This document shows positions 45,801 through 58,573 of a DNA stretch of 64,000 nt, in pieces. Below the pieces are notes generated by a model. The model did not search any database, was not told the origin of the DNA, and saw nothing but the letters and a program-made list of their open reading frames with translations. This DNA comes from Obelidium mucronatum (taxonomy: Eukaryota; Chytridiomycota; Chytridiomycetes; Chytridiales; Chytriomycetaceae). The position numbers and the translations under genes were made by a program. The stretch spans positions 186,001 to 250,000 of the forward strand of contig JAIVFH010000037.1 in assembly GCA_025765595.1 (NCBI GenBank), in the 5' to 3' direction. Numbering within the stretch: the first letter of the stretch is position 1; each line of letters starts with the position of its first letter.

Positions 45801-48800
45801 TTTGAGTATCAGTCCAGAGCCGCTCTTCGTCGGTCACAAGGCGATCGGCAAAGAGTCTTAACCCCTCATGGGCCCAGATTCGAAGAAGATCGTCAATTAC
45901 AATGGCGTCCAACGATTTCAGCGCTTTGAAGATTCCTCTTATCCACCGCGTCAATTCTCGAGGAGAGTAAATATAATGAGCTTGAATATCGGATGTGAAG
46001 CGCTTCTGTGAGAGCAAAAAGAACTCGACCATTGCTCGCGTGAGAGGGTCAGCGAAACCTCTCAAGTTTGGAGCCATCTTCAACGTTGCTCGACTAAAAG
46101 TGTTGTAAATTTGTAACAAAGATACTTCTCCTGGATAATCAACCATGATCACAGGAGCCAAACTTAAAAATCGGTGACTCAATGGAACACGACCCGGATC
46201 GGTGGGTGGATTACATGCTCCGACAAATTGAATCCGCTCAAGCTTCACCCAAGTTTTATCGCTGGGTCGCCAATATCCACCGTGTTGAACCAATTGACGA
46301 AGGAAGGAAATCACGCGTTGAGTTCCATATTTGTCAACCGATGGAAGGTTGATTTCGTCACAAAAGAGGACAAGCCATCGTCCAATAGCTTGCGGTGACA
46401 AAATTACGCCATTGGGAGTTTTGCGGTACTCGCAATGTTGCTCGAAAGTCCTGATGATCAGTTCTGGTGTTGTTGCACTTGAAAAGTTAAGACCAACTAC
46501 TTCCATGGCAGGCAACTTCCGCAAGGCAGAAAACAATGTCATAGTCTGCAAGAAATTATCAGTAAACGCATCTCCAAAGAGGCATTCACCTTTCCTGACC
46601 CTGGCGGTCCGCACAAAAGCAAGGGTTTATGCTCAGAAAGCCAGGAATATAAAACTTCTTCATGGCGAAGTGTATCCACAGTTGGAATAACGACGTCTGC
46701 CGACGATACATTGTGGCTTTCAATCTCAATGGTTGGTACCCTACTGTGCCAAGGGACCCATTCCCCCGTGTTGATATTAACCTGCATATTGAAGTCAATA
46801 AGAAAGCCAAAACAGTGAAGACAAGAGAAACTCACATCAAAGTCAATGATCCCACTGTTTTGCGCAGGCATTTCAATGGAGGATCCAGTTTTCAAAAATT
46901 CGGCCATTTTAGTCCGAGTTTCCAACTTTGAATCTCCTGCAAAACTCCAAACAATAGACAGTAAGAGGCGCTTAGTCGCGTACTTCTCAAGCAGGTCTTG
47001 GCGCAGAGGGAAATCAAGATGGGATGCATTGTATTCCAAAACATTGGCCGCGGTCTTATTAATCAGAGAGAATAGAGTGCCGAGGACTCGCTGGCGTGTG
47101 AAGTCCATAATATGATCCAAAGTTTCAGCGAATTTGAGAGCTTTTTCCACAAGGCCGTTTTCTCGGAAATGTGTTTGAATAGCCTCAGCCACCTGTCGTT
47201 GTGTCAAAAGCCCAGGAGAAACTTCCACTTCGCCTGTTTCATCCCCAGCAGTATCTTCTGCATCTTCCAATCCGACGTTCTTCAATTTTTCAAAGTAGTT
47301 GCTGAATATCATGGAAAGAGAGATAACTTCTTCACTGAACCAAACCATACCGCAACGCGAAACGGTTGCTAACGTGGCGTACTTCAAAGTCTCGACTTCG
47401 AACATAATTCTGACATTGGTAGGCAGAGCAAGACGTTCTCCGTTCGGCAAAGTCAATAACTTGTTGTCATCTAATACCGAATTCAAGTTCTCAATCCACA
47501 AAGGATCGACGTCCCTAAAACATCATTAATTGCAAGAAACAATACTTTTGCGATTTTTACCCATCGAATATAATCCAGTGGCGCTTTGTGTTTTCTCCTC
47601 GAACATTATCCACAATTTTTCTGAGAATGTGAGTAAAGAGACCGTCCGTCCATTCTCGAGTTGTGGAATCCAAAGTTCCATACAATTCGTCCTTGGTAAT
47701 AGCTTTTGGATCAATCAAATACGAAACCCCTTCAGTTCCATCAACGATTTCAAGGGCTTCTAACAGTACTCTCCACGCACAGGACTTGCCCGCTCCTGTA
47801 AGATGCAAACAATCAGAATAATTAACGCAGACTTGACAAGCTACATACCCGATGGACCAACCATCATTAGCCCATGATGGATGTTTTGGATTTGATAAAG
47901 TTGGATTACTTTGTCTAACCAAGCCTCTTCATCCACAAGGCGTTTCTTCCGACACACCGTCTTGATTGCGTTTTTGAGTTTATCCAGATCCAGTGGGGCA
48001 TAATCGATACCAGGGAAGACATCGGTTACAAGGCTCTGAAGAAGGAGAACATCTTCGGCGACAAGCTTAGGTGCCACTGTTTCACGAACACTCTGGATAA
48101 TAATTTCTTGCTCTGCGACTTCTGTTGAAATCCTCTTGAGTTCCTGTTCGGTTTTCGCAACAACGCCGGCATCATTTGCCTCCAAGTTGGAACGGAGCGC
48201 ATTCAAGCGGTCACGTTTTAGGTTTCCTGCACTAACTAGAACAGACTTCAGAGAACGAAGGCCGAAATCATAATGTGCTTGAGACGAGAGCTGTTCGGCT
48301 GAGAAACAGAATCAGAAAATATGAATTCACAGAATACACGAACCGCAGAGTTTGAACAAAGGAACTGCTTTAGAAGCCAATACTTCCGCTGACTTAAATC
48401 CCTGAGAGAAGAGCATAACTTGAGCAATCAGTTCTCTGTCAGGGTGGGTCATCGCAATACTGCGGAACAACTTTTTCAGATTATCGGGCAAATTAGATCG
48501 TCCAGCGTAGCCAGGATTCATTGCTGTTTAATTTGGTAAGAAATCAAATTGGCGATATAACAACTAAGCTCACTTATGAAGATTCCAGTGTTTGGATTTA
48601 CTTTGACTATTTTGTTGACAACTTCCACTTCGCTGCCTTCTTTTAGTCCAAGCTGAATGGTTTGCACCTGCTGGGAAACAGCAGATAGGATACGCTCTTC
48701 CAATCTATTGAATTCGTCAAAGCATCCCCACTATCCCAAACAGTTTTAGCATGGTGAAAAAAAAATATATGAGCCACTCACAGCACCAACTTGACTGAGT

Positions 48801-51800
48801 CCAATGAAGATACGACCCATTGCTTGAAAATCGAAAGTCTCATCACAACAAAACACGAGACAGAAACGACCGAGTTGGACAGCAAGTGCCTTCACAGATT
48901 CCGTCTTTCCCGTTCCCGCCGGTCTAAGCATAATCACTTCAATCACAGGAGTCCTGTCATATAGTCATAGGCGATTAAACATACCCAAATGGACTACCGC
49001 CCAAACGACTTGCCAACGCTTGAGTCATGGTCAAGTAGCATCGATCCGTCAATGGAGTTTGCACCAGTCGATCAGGAATGCCCAGGTACTCAAACCCGTA
49101 AAAGAAGGTGGCGTCAGCCATCTTAATTTGCAAGGACTCCAGTGGTTTCTCCGTATTTGGCGACAAATAGAATCGCATGTGGTAAAGCTAGGATATTCGT
49201 TAGTACTAATCTAATTCAAAAATTTGCCTATCTCACCCAAGCAAAGTCCTTCTTCGACTTGACAACATTCTTTGAAAGCTCACGTAGCACGTCACGTTGG
49301 TGAACTAATTCAGTGATCAAATGCTCACACTTTTTCCTTCGTCTGGCGGGCAAGTCAGTCAAAACCATGTCAGCCAGAATTGATAAACTGCGATCCACAA
49401 GAGAAAGCGCCCGCTCCAAGTCGCCACCATCTGTGATGCTTTCTTCTACGGAAGTTGTCCAGACGATTTGTGCCGATAGAACAATCAGTTGGGCAGGATA
49501 TTTCTCGAGCCAGTTCATAAACGCATCCGCCGACAACTCCGTTTGGTAGTAGAAACCATTCAAGGCACCAACAGCTTCAGTGAGCCACACGGCCAGAGAT
49601 GTTTTCATTTCCGACTCCAAAAGCGACAACCATTCATTGATCTTTGGGTTTTCTTTCAGCGACACGGACTTCTTCAAAGGAACGACTTCTCCTTCATGCG
49701 ATGCAATAGCCACAATATGCTGTCCATCCTCCGACAGCTGGATAGTAGAAATACCTGGAAACATCTTCTTGAAGTGCTTTTGAATGTGTGCAACTTCTTT
49801 GCTGTTTCCAATGATTTCCAAAAGGTCTTCGTCTCCAACAAAATAGAACCGTGGGAAAGCGCTGCGCTGTCTTTCCAAATATTCACCAAGGGCTTTCTGG
49901 ATTTTTCCCAATTGCTCCAAAATCCGCTCCATTGACTTTAAGATTCCATCCAAAGACAGCACCTTAAGAACAAACTGGTCCTTTTGGACTTTCTTCATGA
50001 CAGCCATGAATTCCGCATTGATATTCTGGAACTTCATACTTTCCAGAGGCAACAACTGCCCAATATCGGCATTTCCGTTAAAGATTCCTTCCAAATACAC
50101 CCACTGTCGTTGAACATCTACCCACACATCGAAAAGAACATGGATTCTGTTCAACTTATCCTCCCACGAGTTGGACTCCTCCTCGAATGCTTTAAAATAA
50201 GGAGAATGCTTCATAGCAGTCAAAGAATTCAAATGTTCCGAGCACTTTGCAAACAAATCGTCCCATCCTCGAATCAAGCGACACTTGTTTTGATAGTTGA
50301 CCAACTCCAATTCATACGAATTCCAAGCCTCGCGAACTTGCTTCAAGAACTCTTCCAAAGCCATCTCTCCCTGTGCTTCAACAACAATCTCTTTCAAGGC
50401 GCGTTCGTGCTTCTTCAAGTCGGCATCCCATAAATGCCCCACTGTCAAGTCGGCCAAAAGAAGTTTCTCCAATCCTAAGATCTTCAACAGAGGCTTCCAA
50501 TGACGATCACGCAACGCGTCGGACTTCAATTCAGTAAGAACGTTCATCAACTTGAGCAAACCACGCAGAAGTTCCTGAAGGTAATCAAATGCAGCATACG
50601 ATCTCATTTTGCTTGGCAACTCCTTCATATCCGCCAACAACTGATCCAAGCTCTGCTTCAACCTTCGAGGTGCCATTGTGGCCCACGTCGTATCCTTGAT
50701 TTCCCCAAAGGATTTCCAGATGGAAGAGAGCGCGATCCAAACTCCCTTGAGTTCCTTGACTTCTTCAATAACAGGAGTCAAGCGATTGTCTGAAAACAAC
50801 TCCAGATCCAACGACTCCTTGGCACGGTTGAGGGTTTCACTTTCTTCAATCAGGCGAGTAACTCGGCCTTCAAAGATGCTCAAGGAGTTTGTGGCAACGT
50901 CGTAAGCTATATCTCCCTGAATTGGTTTGCTCTTGTCCCATTCCTGAAGAATCTCTGCAACCTTCTTTTCCAACATTTTATCTTCGGCCACAATCTTGGT
51001 TTGGAATCCAGCTGAAAACATTCAGCATATTTAGTAACCGAAAGTAGAGAATAAGAAAAAACACCCCCGAGACTCACCCATCTGTTCTTGAATCGACATA
51101 TTCTTTCTCTTCAGAATATCATTGAAGCTGTTCCATTCACCCTCCACATGCTCAACATACAACCAGTCCCCAGGAAACACAAAACGCTGCTTCTCCAACA
51201 CTTTTTGACTCGCCTTGTACACCTCCATATCTTCACCCCAAGCAACCAACTTCTTTTTCAACTCCTGAACAAAGGTAATGAAACCCACAGCTTGAGCCGT
51301 ACTATTTCCTTCCACACTCTGCTGCTCAAGCTCGGTTCTTGCCTTGGAAAGCTTGGCGTGAAAGTTCTTCATGCTCGACGAGAGATTCAGTCCAAACTTT
51401 CCGAGAATCTCTTTTTGCCAAGAATCATACTTTGCATTCACTTTGGATTGAACTTGGTCGTAATCAATTACCAAGGAACCAAACGACTTTTCTGTTTCTG
51501 AATTATCAAAGGTTCCGCGAGCCTTTTTAACTTCAAGAACTAGTTGATGCCATTTCGAGAGGTCATCGCCAATCACATTGTAGATTGTGTCGGTTTGAAG
51601 GTCCCATAAACTCTGGTATTGCAGCCACTTTGATACATATTCGCCAACCACTTCGAGTTTTTTCTCAATGCTCTCGTAAACGTTCGTCAATGAGGCTTGT
51701 GGCAGTTTATCAAGCTATTTACATTCACAAAAACAGTTATATCAGACAATTGTCTAAAACAAAAAAAAACCCCCTGTTCACACTTTACCAGATTCTTGTA

Positions 51801-54800
51801 AGTCAAATCCACCGTGTTATACTCCATTTCATAACTGATTTCGTAACTGGAGCTTTTGACCCTCTCCAAATCGCAAATGACCCCTGTAGTTGACAATAAG
51901 AGTCAGTTGACACTTCCTATGACCCTCCAAAAAAAATCATTACCAATCCAATCCTGAAACTGACAATACCAATTCGCACGAGCGTGTTCCAGTGGCGGAT
52001 CCAAAAACATGACTTGGTTCCTCAACCGAATTTCCAATACAAACGGTTTGATATGGGGCTTCACATCCAGTTTATCGTCAATCACTGGGCGGACTACAGG
52101 AGCCGCCGAGATGAGAGTACCTCGACGGCCGCGCTGCTTACGCTGGCCATCCGAAGTTAGAGTCGATTCATCAGCTTGATTTTCGAATTCATGTAACCAT
52201 GACTATTTGGAAAAAGAAAAGCGTAGCAAGTCAGCCAGTGAACTTTAACGCCAACGCTCACGTGAAAGAACTTACGCGAGTCGCTGCTTGAAGTCGGAAT
52301 GCCAACGCCTGCTCAATACGCAAATTCAAATCTTGAGTCCAAGTGTCCAAGTTTGAAAATGCACCCAAATTGAGAGCGTCAAGCTGTTACAGTCAAAAAA
52401 ATAATAATCATCAGTCAATGAGCTTTGAATATTAATTTTTTTGAAAAGAAAAGCGTACCGATTTCTGGATTTTCCCCAACGACTTTTGAAAATGATCCAC
52501 ACCATAAGGACAGTTTCTCAATTCTTCCACAGTCAAATTGATTTCATCGTAAATGGAAACAGCCGTATTGACTTTTTCTTGGAAAGTCGAGACAATCGAT
52601 GCAAAGGTTCGAACAAAAGAAACATGGCGGTTCTCCCTGTTTGGGCTTTCCGTCACTGATGCGGTTGTCATGAATGGTCGAGACTCGTACTTTTTGAAGA
52701 CAAAGTGTGAGACACGAGCATACTAAAGGACTGAGCGAGAAAAAACCATCTTACGGTATTCACAAAGTAATCCCATCTCAACTGAATACCCTTTGCAATA
52801 TGACTTTGCACGTCTTTTCTGTACCCAGCCACAAGCATTGCAATATTATCATGACGATCGATTTTACTGACAGTCTGATTATACGTTCTCACAGTCTCAT
52901 TCAGACTGACAGCAAACGGATACACGCGCTTTGCATCTTTGGCGACATTGGCAACCGTGATGGGAACACGGAAATTCAACCACAACAAGTGGCGGACTTC
53001 CTTGAACAAGGTGATGATTTGGGCATCAAAGTTGATTTTCAATTGAAGCGAATTGTTGGCTGCTCGAACACGAGAAATGTCAAAGATGCGGCCGGAAACT
53101 GTCAAATCGCGTTTGTTGATATCGGCAACCCAGTTGTCAAACATGACTTTGGTATCCAGCTTGCGCTTGAAAGAGGTGCTTTCGCTGTGCAACTTTTGTC
53201 CTTCGGCATAATGAGCCCAACTAGAAGTAATGGCTTCATCAGCCAACCCAACTTGAAAACAACCAAAAAAAAAAAAAAAAAACAGGAAACTCAACTCTTT
53301 TCCGAGAATATCTTCCACCTTACTCATGTATATCCCCAACTGCCTCTCAATCTGCCTAGCCCAACTAATAGCTCCAGCAACCGGAGGAACATCTCTCACG
53401 AGACTCATATGACTCGCTTCACTGTTCCGGTACTGCAACTTAAACTTTTCATGAAGCCCCTGAATATCCTCCTTCACACTCTCAATCAACTGCGCTTGAT
53501 ACTCTTGAATCGCACCACGGATCTTTGGATGGATAAACAAGTCATTGAACTTGCTAAACACACGAAACATTTCATTCGCGTTTTTGGCACTTCCCAAGCG
53601 ATCACGAAGGCGAGCAATGATTTGATTCTCGACGCGAGAAATCAAGTCATTGTAATTGTTGATTGCTTCGATCCAGAGATCTTTGCCTTCGGGGGAGACA
53701 TCCAATACGTCAATGGCCTTGACGCATTCGTACGCAAGGTTGACGTCTTCGATGGCGTTTTCGTCTGATGAAAGGATGGAGGCAAATTTGTCTGCTCCTT
53801 GGGCTTGTTGTTGGTGGTCCGTTTTGCTTGGTTTCATTACTTTTACAATGGTGTTGTGAAGTTGCTCATGTTTGAAGCGGAATGACCGAATGAAACCGAT
53901 ACGCTCCTTCAAGTCTCCGTGAGCGCTGTTGATTTTCAAAGTCTGTGTAGTGTGAAATGAAATATTTTGAATTTTCCTCGAATTGTGTGGATAAACTTGG
54001 AAACAAACCATAAACTGGTCTCCACGCTTCCTGGTCTGCTCTCTGGCCATACTGATGAATTCCTTCATGCTATCGTCCCAAACACGAAAGACTCCATCAC
54101 AACCGAACCGCATCGCCATATTTTCCTTCAAAACACGGTCCTTGATTGTTGTAACGGCATCTGGATCCGCCAACAATCGAATCCACCTTTCAAGCTCAAA
54201 CTGCATGCCCGTTTTGGAAGAGTCCAGAAAAGACTGGATACCGACGCCTTTACTGGAAGCAGCAGAATCCAAGTACAAGCCTCCCGTCACTTTATCAAAT
54301 TCATCAAATGGAAGAAGCATCAAACGTCTGCCTCCAATGAATTTGACGAGCTGGTCGTTAAAGTCTCTGCTGATTGCTTCTACAAGTTTTAATGCGCGTT
54401 CGATGGGGTATGGACTGATGCGAAGCTTCTTGTTGAGATGTCCAAAGACAAGCGTCAAGGCGTATCCGACGCGTTCCACGTCGGTGCTTGACAGGAGTTC
54501 GTTTAAGGGGAAGTCTTTCATTAGTTGGTTGTACTTGTTGACCTTGTCGAGTGCTTCGTTTAATCCTGTATCGGCGCGGAAGCTTTTGTTGTTTGGGTGT
54601 GTGAGTGTGAGTGTGAGTGTGAATAAAGAGTGGTATGGAATGGAGTGGTAGGCAGTTGCGGGGGAGTGAGATGACATGATTATACCACCTTCGACAGTGG
54701 ATCCCGCCTTCAGCGGTAGAAGGAGATGAAAAAAATATACCGCCTTCGGCGGTGAGTCCCGCCTTCGGCTGCAAGCAAGAAATGAAAAGAATATACCGCC

Positions 54801-55988
54801 TTCGGCGGTGAGTCCCGCCTTCGGCGATGAGAAAGAAAATGAAAAGAATAACCGCCTTCGGCGGTGGGTTTCGCCTTCGGCGGTGAGAAAGAAATGAAAA
54901 GAATAACCGCCTTCGGCGGTGGGCCCCGCCTTCGGCGGTGAGTTTAAAATCACAACCTAACAGTAGCATGAAATCTCTTTGCATGCTTCAAAACATCTAG
55001 AGTCAAAACAACCTGATCACCCTTCAATTGATCTTCGACATGAGCCAGAGCATTTTCCATATTCAACCAAAAGTTAATTTCCTGTCTTGCAGAAGAAGAA
55101 CCGATTGAATCCGGATCTCTAGCCAATCGAGTAACTTTTTGAATTTCCTTGATCCAACCATTGACATCGGATTGAAGTTTGTTTAAAAATGTTGAATCTT
55201 CTGTGATATCCCCGACAGCATCGACTGTGATTCTCGTGTTTTCTTCTTTGCATTTCGCAATAGCGCGTTGAATGAGGGGGTGGGCTGAGAGAACAATGTC
55301 GGGGATTTCAACGTTCTGCTGTAGATGGAGAAGCGAGAGTTCGAGCTCAGCCATCTTTTTCCTAGTTTTTGGGATTGCAGCGTTGTTGTCCTTGTCTGCG
55401 TTGGAAGCCGTTTGGGCGGACACGTATGCATCAAAGAACGGCGCCACGGCCGAGTGCATGTATGAATGCAGGGTCTCGAAAGTTTTAGCGGACGAAGACT
55501 TTTCATCCGTTTTCGCTGAGTTGAGTAGTTTGTTTAGTTTAGTTTGTTCGCGGTCCGCAGAAGCAACGCACCGAGCCCGGGCAGCGTCACGACGTGCAGC
55601 TGGGTGCGCAGATCGGCGGCGTTGTTCAGCGGCAGCGCCGGAAAGCGCTTGAGGATTGCGAGGGTTTCGACGGTCTTTGCGGGGTTTGCAAGGGCGAGGT
55701 CGGTGAGCAGCGCGAGTTCGCCTAGGGAAAGTACGGAGAAGTAAGGAGAAAGCAAGGAGAAGTAAGGACAAAGCAAGGACACATTAAGCACACTCCTTAC
55801 TTACCCGCATCGTCCTTCGCCACGTACAGCGCCGCCGCCGCCTCGGACGCAAACGCCGCCAGCGCCGCCGCCGCGTCCGCCGCCGCAAAGCCGCACGCCG
55901 CCGCGTCAACGGCGAGCAGCGGCGGGAGCACTGCTGACAAATACCGGCGCAGACGCGCTTCGCTGGTGTCGCTGTCGCTGTCGTCCAT
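39866..55988 (-). CDS. DYN1: Cytoplasmic dynein 1 heavy chain
   Basis: Minus-end microtubule motor. A many-exon gene over 16.1 kb with mostly 40-70-nt introns; I estimate roughly 4,300 codons. Reading from ATG 55988: an Ala-rich N-terminus, the tail with dimerisation and linker (49228-54950), AAA1 Walker [10 protein letters not shown] (about 48898-48922, intron after GG), AAA2 GPSGAGKS (47783-47862, split), AAA3 GPPGSGK (about 46600), AAA4 GVSGSGK (about 45530), stalk coiled coil with microtubule-binding domain (about 43850-44700), AAA5 and AAA6, and a C-terminal domain ending GIALVA at TGA 39866-39868. Motifs such as [16 protein letters not shown] and [17 protein letters not shown] match cytoplasmic rather than axonemal dyneins. 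No frame break seen. An upstream in-frame ATG at 56030 exists. Intron 54583-54956 carries a hairpin array. Confidence 0.95.
54597..54624 (-). repeat. GTGTGA short tandem repeat
   Basis: GTGTGAGTGTGAGTGTGAGTGTGAA run close to the 3' end of the dynein intron at 54583-54956. Confidence 0.8.
54684..54940 (-). repeat. Array of GNA-loop hairpin pairs in a dynein intron
   Basis: About ten copies of CCGCC-GAA-GGCGG in the dynein sense orientation, arranged as five hairpin pairs about 60 nt apart, separated by AAAGAAATGAAAAG-like spacers. The copy farthest downstream in the transcript (near 54685) is the most diverged. The host intron is 374 nt. Same unit as 26355-26643. Confidence 0.9.
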
Positions 55989-56047
55989 TTCTCTGATTTC
56001 TTTGATTTCTCGGATTTCTTTATTTGCCAATTAAATCACATTGCACA

Positions 56048-56717
56048 TTACACGGTTTGGCGGTCAGTCAACACGCGCACAATGCTGCCGAGGCCAGTGA
56101 CTTCAGTAACCTGCGAGTAAGAGAGGTTTAATCCCCAGGTTTGATGCAAGAGTACACCAACACACCTTTTCATGCCACGCAAGAAGCACTGACGGGTTGT
56201 ACAGTTCGGGAGATCCCATTCCCCGATAGATAAACTTCATCAAAACATCCAGTTGGTATGCTGGCAGTTGTTTGACGACTACAGGAATATCAGTCGATCG
56301 AGGCGCCGCAAGTGCTTCCATCACAACTTGGAGGTTCTTGTCCTAAATTCAGGACATTTAGACTCTCTATTTTCTTTTCGTACGTGCGATTCTTTTCGGT
56401 GATGGTCAAAGCACTTCACTTTCTATTCACCTTGGCTCCTTGAGGATCGCGACCAACTGCAGGGTCTTCCAGCGCTTTACTCAATGCCTCAGCAAATCCA
56501 CCTCTTTTTTTAAGTCATTGTGTAGTGCCATGTTTTTTTGGTTAATAACTCTTACAGAGACACCAATCCAAACTCCAAACTTCAAAAACACACACCTGGC
56601 AATCAACGCCCGCACATTGTTTAAACGATCTTGAATCGCTGAGTTGAGTTCGTATTCACCGCGCGCTGCTGGAAGCAAAGTCTCGACCTCAAAGTCGTCG
56701 TCATCAAAATCAGCCAT
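56048..56717 (-). CDS. ARPC5: Arp2/3 complex subunit 5 (ARPC5/p16)
   Basis: Small subunit of the actin-nucleating Arp2/3 complex. Exons 56596-56717, 56431-56503, 56166-56342 and 56048-56110 total 435 nt, 144 residues (family about 150). Acidic N-terminus (ADFDDDDFEVETLL), then the conserved QLDVLMKFIYRGM, LLAWHEK and C-terminal GLGSIVRVLTDRQTV, nearly identical in pattern to ARPC5 of animals and fungi. Lies 59 bp upstream of the dynein ATG on the same strand. Confidence 0.93.
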
Positions 56718-56845
56718 CTTTTTATTTTCTAAATTCCTCTATCCAAATCATTTCAATTATTTACCACTCATTCTCTGTAAACATTTACATGAAAAACGGT
56801 TGTTTAAGAAAACGGGATAATCTTTGTACTTTCTTTTTTCATAGA

Positions 56846-58108
56846 TCACATCTCAACAGCCAACTGTTGTTCTACCAGTTTCCCGCAATGAATACTCCAC
56901 TTATCAATCGTCCTCGAGAACACCCAAGCCACAAGCGCCGTTACTACCCACGTAGGAACAGCCCACATCAACTGCCCCACCACTGTCTTATAATAACCCT
57001 CAGGAATCACAAGTGCAACTGCAGCCCCAATACTCGCAATCCCCATCGGATGCAGCAAATAAAAACTAAAAGCAATCTCCCCAAGGAACCGAAACGGCGC
57101 CGTAGAAAGCACCCATTGCACTGGTTTACACGAATCCACAAGCAACAGAATCAGAACTCCCATCAAGAACCCAGAATTTTGAAATTGCGTATATCCCGGA
57201 ATCGGGCTTGCAGTCCATAGAAATTCACCATTCGCTGACGGTGTAAGTGATACGAGGCCCTTGTCAATCCCACCCTTGAAAACCGTACTTCCATACAGAA
57301 AACCCCAAACCGCATCTGTTACATGCATCCCAAATACAACCATCCCGACTCCATACTTTATAAAGAACTTGCGTGACCACAGAGGAGCCTGTCGCCAACT
57401 TTGAATTCCATCAGCCGCCTCGGCAATCGCCAACCCAACCACAAACATGACTGTCCACCTCTGCAACAAAAACAGTATCCCCGTAAGAACCCCATACACC
57501 ATAAATTTACGCCCCGGGAAGTAAGTCACAACAAAAACCAACGAATACACAAGCCAAGACCCATCCATTTCATGCGGTAGCGTCCAATCCACCATTCGTG
57601 GGTACGTCAGTAAATGATAGTTTCCAAGCAGTAAATGGAACGGCTGTACAAGTGCTTGAACAAGCGTTGGAACGTTCTTTGGCGGCTCGCCATTTCCTGC
57701 TTGACCCACAAATGTCTCCCAACCAGGAAACTTTGCAACCGCAAGCGGACCCGCGTCATACGCATGGCTTGTATACAAAATCCAGTTCAAGAGGGAGCAT
57801 GCAAGAACTGGTCCCAAAATACGGAACGTTCTTCGAAGGATCGCGGAGGCAAGGATTTTGGGGGAGTCGCGATGGCGTAGGTACGAGAGACAAAGGACTC
57901 GACCGCTGAGTAGATAGAAGATCGGGATAGGGTCAAAGAAGCCACCTAATTTGGCGTGAAGTAAGAAAACTTGCAAAGCGCCAATCCCACGGAGGCCATT
58001 GAGGTATTCGAGTTGACTCTCGGTTTCGTTGAGCTTTGGCGGTGTGTCGACGGCAATAAGTGTGGTTGCTGATACTTCCACGGTTGACTCTGATGAGGAT
58101 CTCCCCAT
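56846..58108 (-). CDS. Membrane acyltransferase, acyltransferase-3 family
   Basis: Intronless, 420 residues. After a Ser/Thr-rich cytoplasmic N-terminus comes the family start YLNGLRGIGALQVFLLH (helix 1 with the catalytic-type His), then PIPIFYLLSGRVLCLSYL and about ten further hydrophobic helices; IAFSFYLLHPMGI near the end is another hallmark. Such proteins transfer acyl groups, often acetyl, to extracytoplasmic carbohydrates or lipids. The acceptor here is unknown; wall glycan modification is plausible. The family is common in fungi and bacteria, and single-exon structure alone does not prove transfer. Confidence 0.85.
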   Translation of the reverse strand: MGRSSSESTVEVSATTLIAVDTPPKLNETESQLEYLNGLRGIGALQVFLLHAKLGGFFDPIPIFYLLSGRVLCLSYLRHRDSPKILASAILRRTFRILGPVLACSLLNWILYTSHAYDAGPLAVAKFPGWETFVGQAGNGEPPKNVPTLVQALVQPFHLLLGNYHLLTYPRMVDWTLPHEMDGSWLVYSLVFVVTYFPGRKFMVYGVLTGILFLLQRWTVMFVVGLAIAEAADGIQSWRQAPLWSRKFFIKYGVGMVVFGMHVTDAVWGFLYGSTVFKGGIDKGLVSLTPSANGEFLWTASPIPGYTQFQNSGFLMGVLILLLVDSCKPVQWVLSTAPFRFLGEIAFSFYLLHPMGIASIGAAVALVIPEGYYKTVVGQLMWAVPTWVVTALVAWVFSRTIDKWSIHCGKLVEQQLAVEM

Positions 58109-58573
58109 TCGTTTTGATTAGTTTTTTTTTTGGTTTTTGATTAAAGCGGCATGTATGAAAAAAATTAAGTGCCCAGGAAAAAGACGATCCACCCTTAGAA
58201 AACACTGTAAAATTGACTACTGTTTGACTGGGATGTATCACCAACGCTCAGTACAAGTCGCGTAGCTTTGTTTGTGTGTGCCTCCTGATAAAAGAGAGTT
58301 GGCAGTTCATTTAGTGGTCAACGAGTTGCAAGAGCGCGATCACACCTGCGAAGATTTCAAGACAATTCTGTCTTGCAAATCCTGCCACTGACACAAAATT
58401 ACAAATCCGTCTCCACTCATATTATCGTAAAGCCAAATGATCCAACCGATAAGGCAATAGAAACATATAGTGCGGAAAGAAAAAAATAAAGCAAAGAAAC
58501 AGAATTCATCCAAAACCTTGTATTCCAAGAATAAAATAAAATGAGAAAAAAACAGCATAAAAGTGCAACTCTA
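58109..58573. other. Intergenic, acyltransferase to membrane protein
   Basis: 465 bp, AT-rich; I see no gene, RNA or repeat. It includes the upstream region of the acyltransferase gene and the 3' end of the membrane gene. Confidence 0.6.

Noticed and set aside
52668..54953. Continuous 761-residue ORF reading through the hairpin array in dynein
   Set aside because: Donor at 54956 and acceptor at 54583 join conserved dynein tail sequence exactly; the ORF part over the array encodes [11 protein letters not shown] repeats with no family match.
55797..56030. Dynein start at 56030 ([15 protein letters not shown]...)
   Set aside because: Possible, but the upstream extension is a low-complexity GAAATC repeat that looks like leader sequence; ATG 55988 gives an acidic N-terminus directly.
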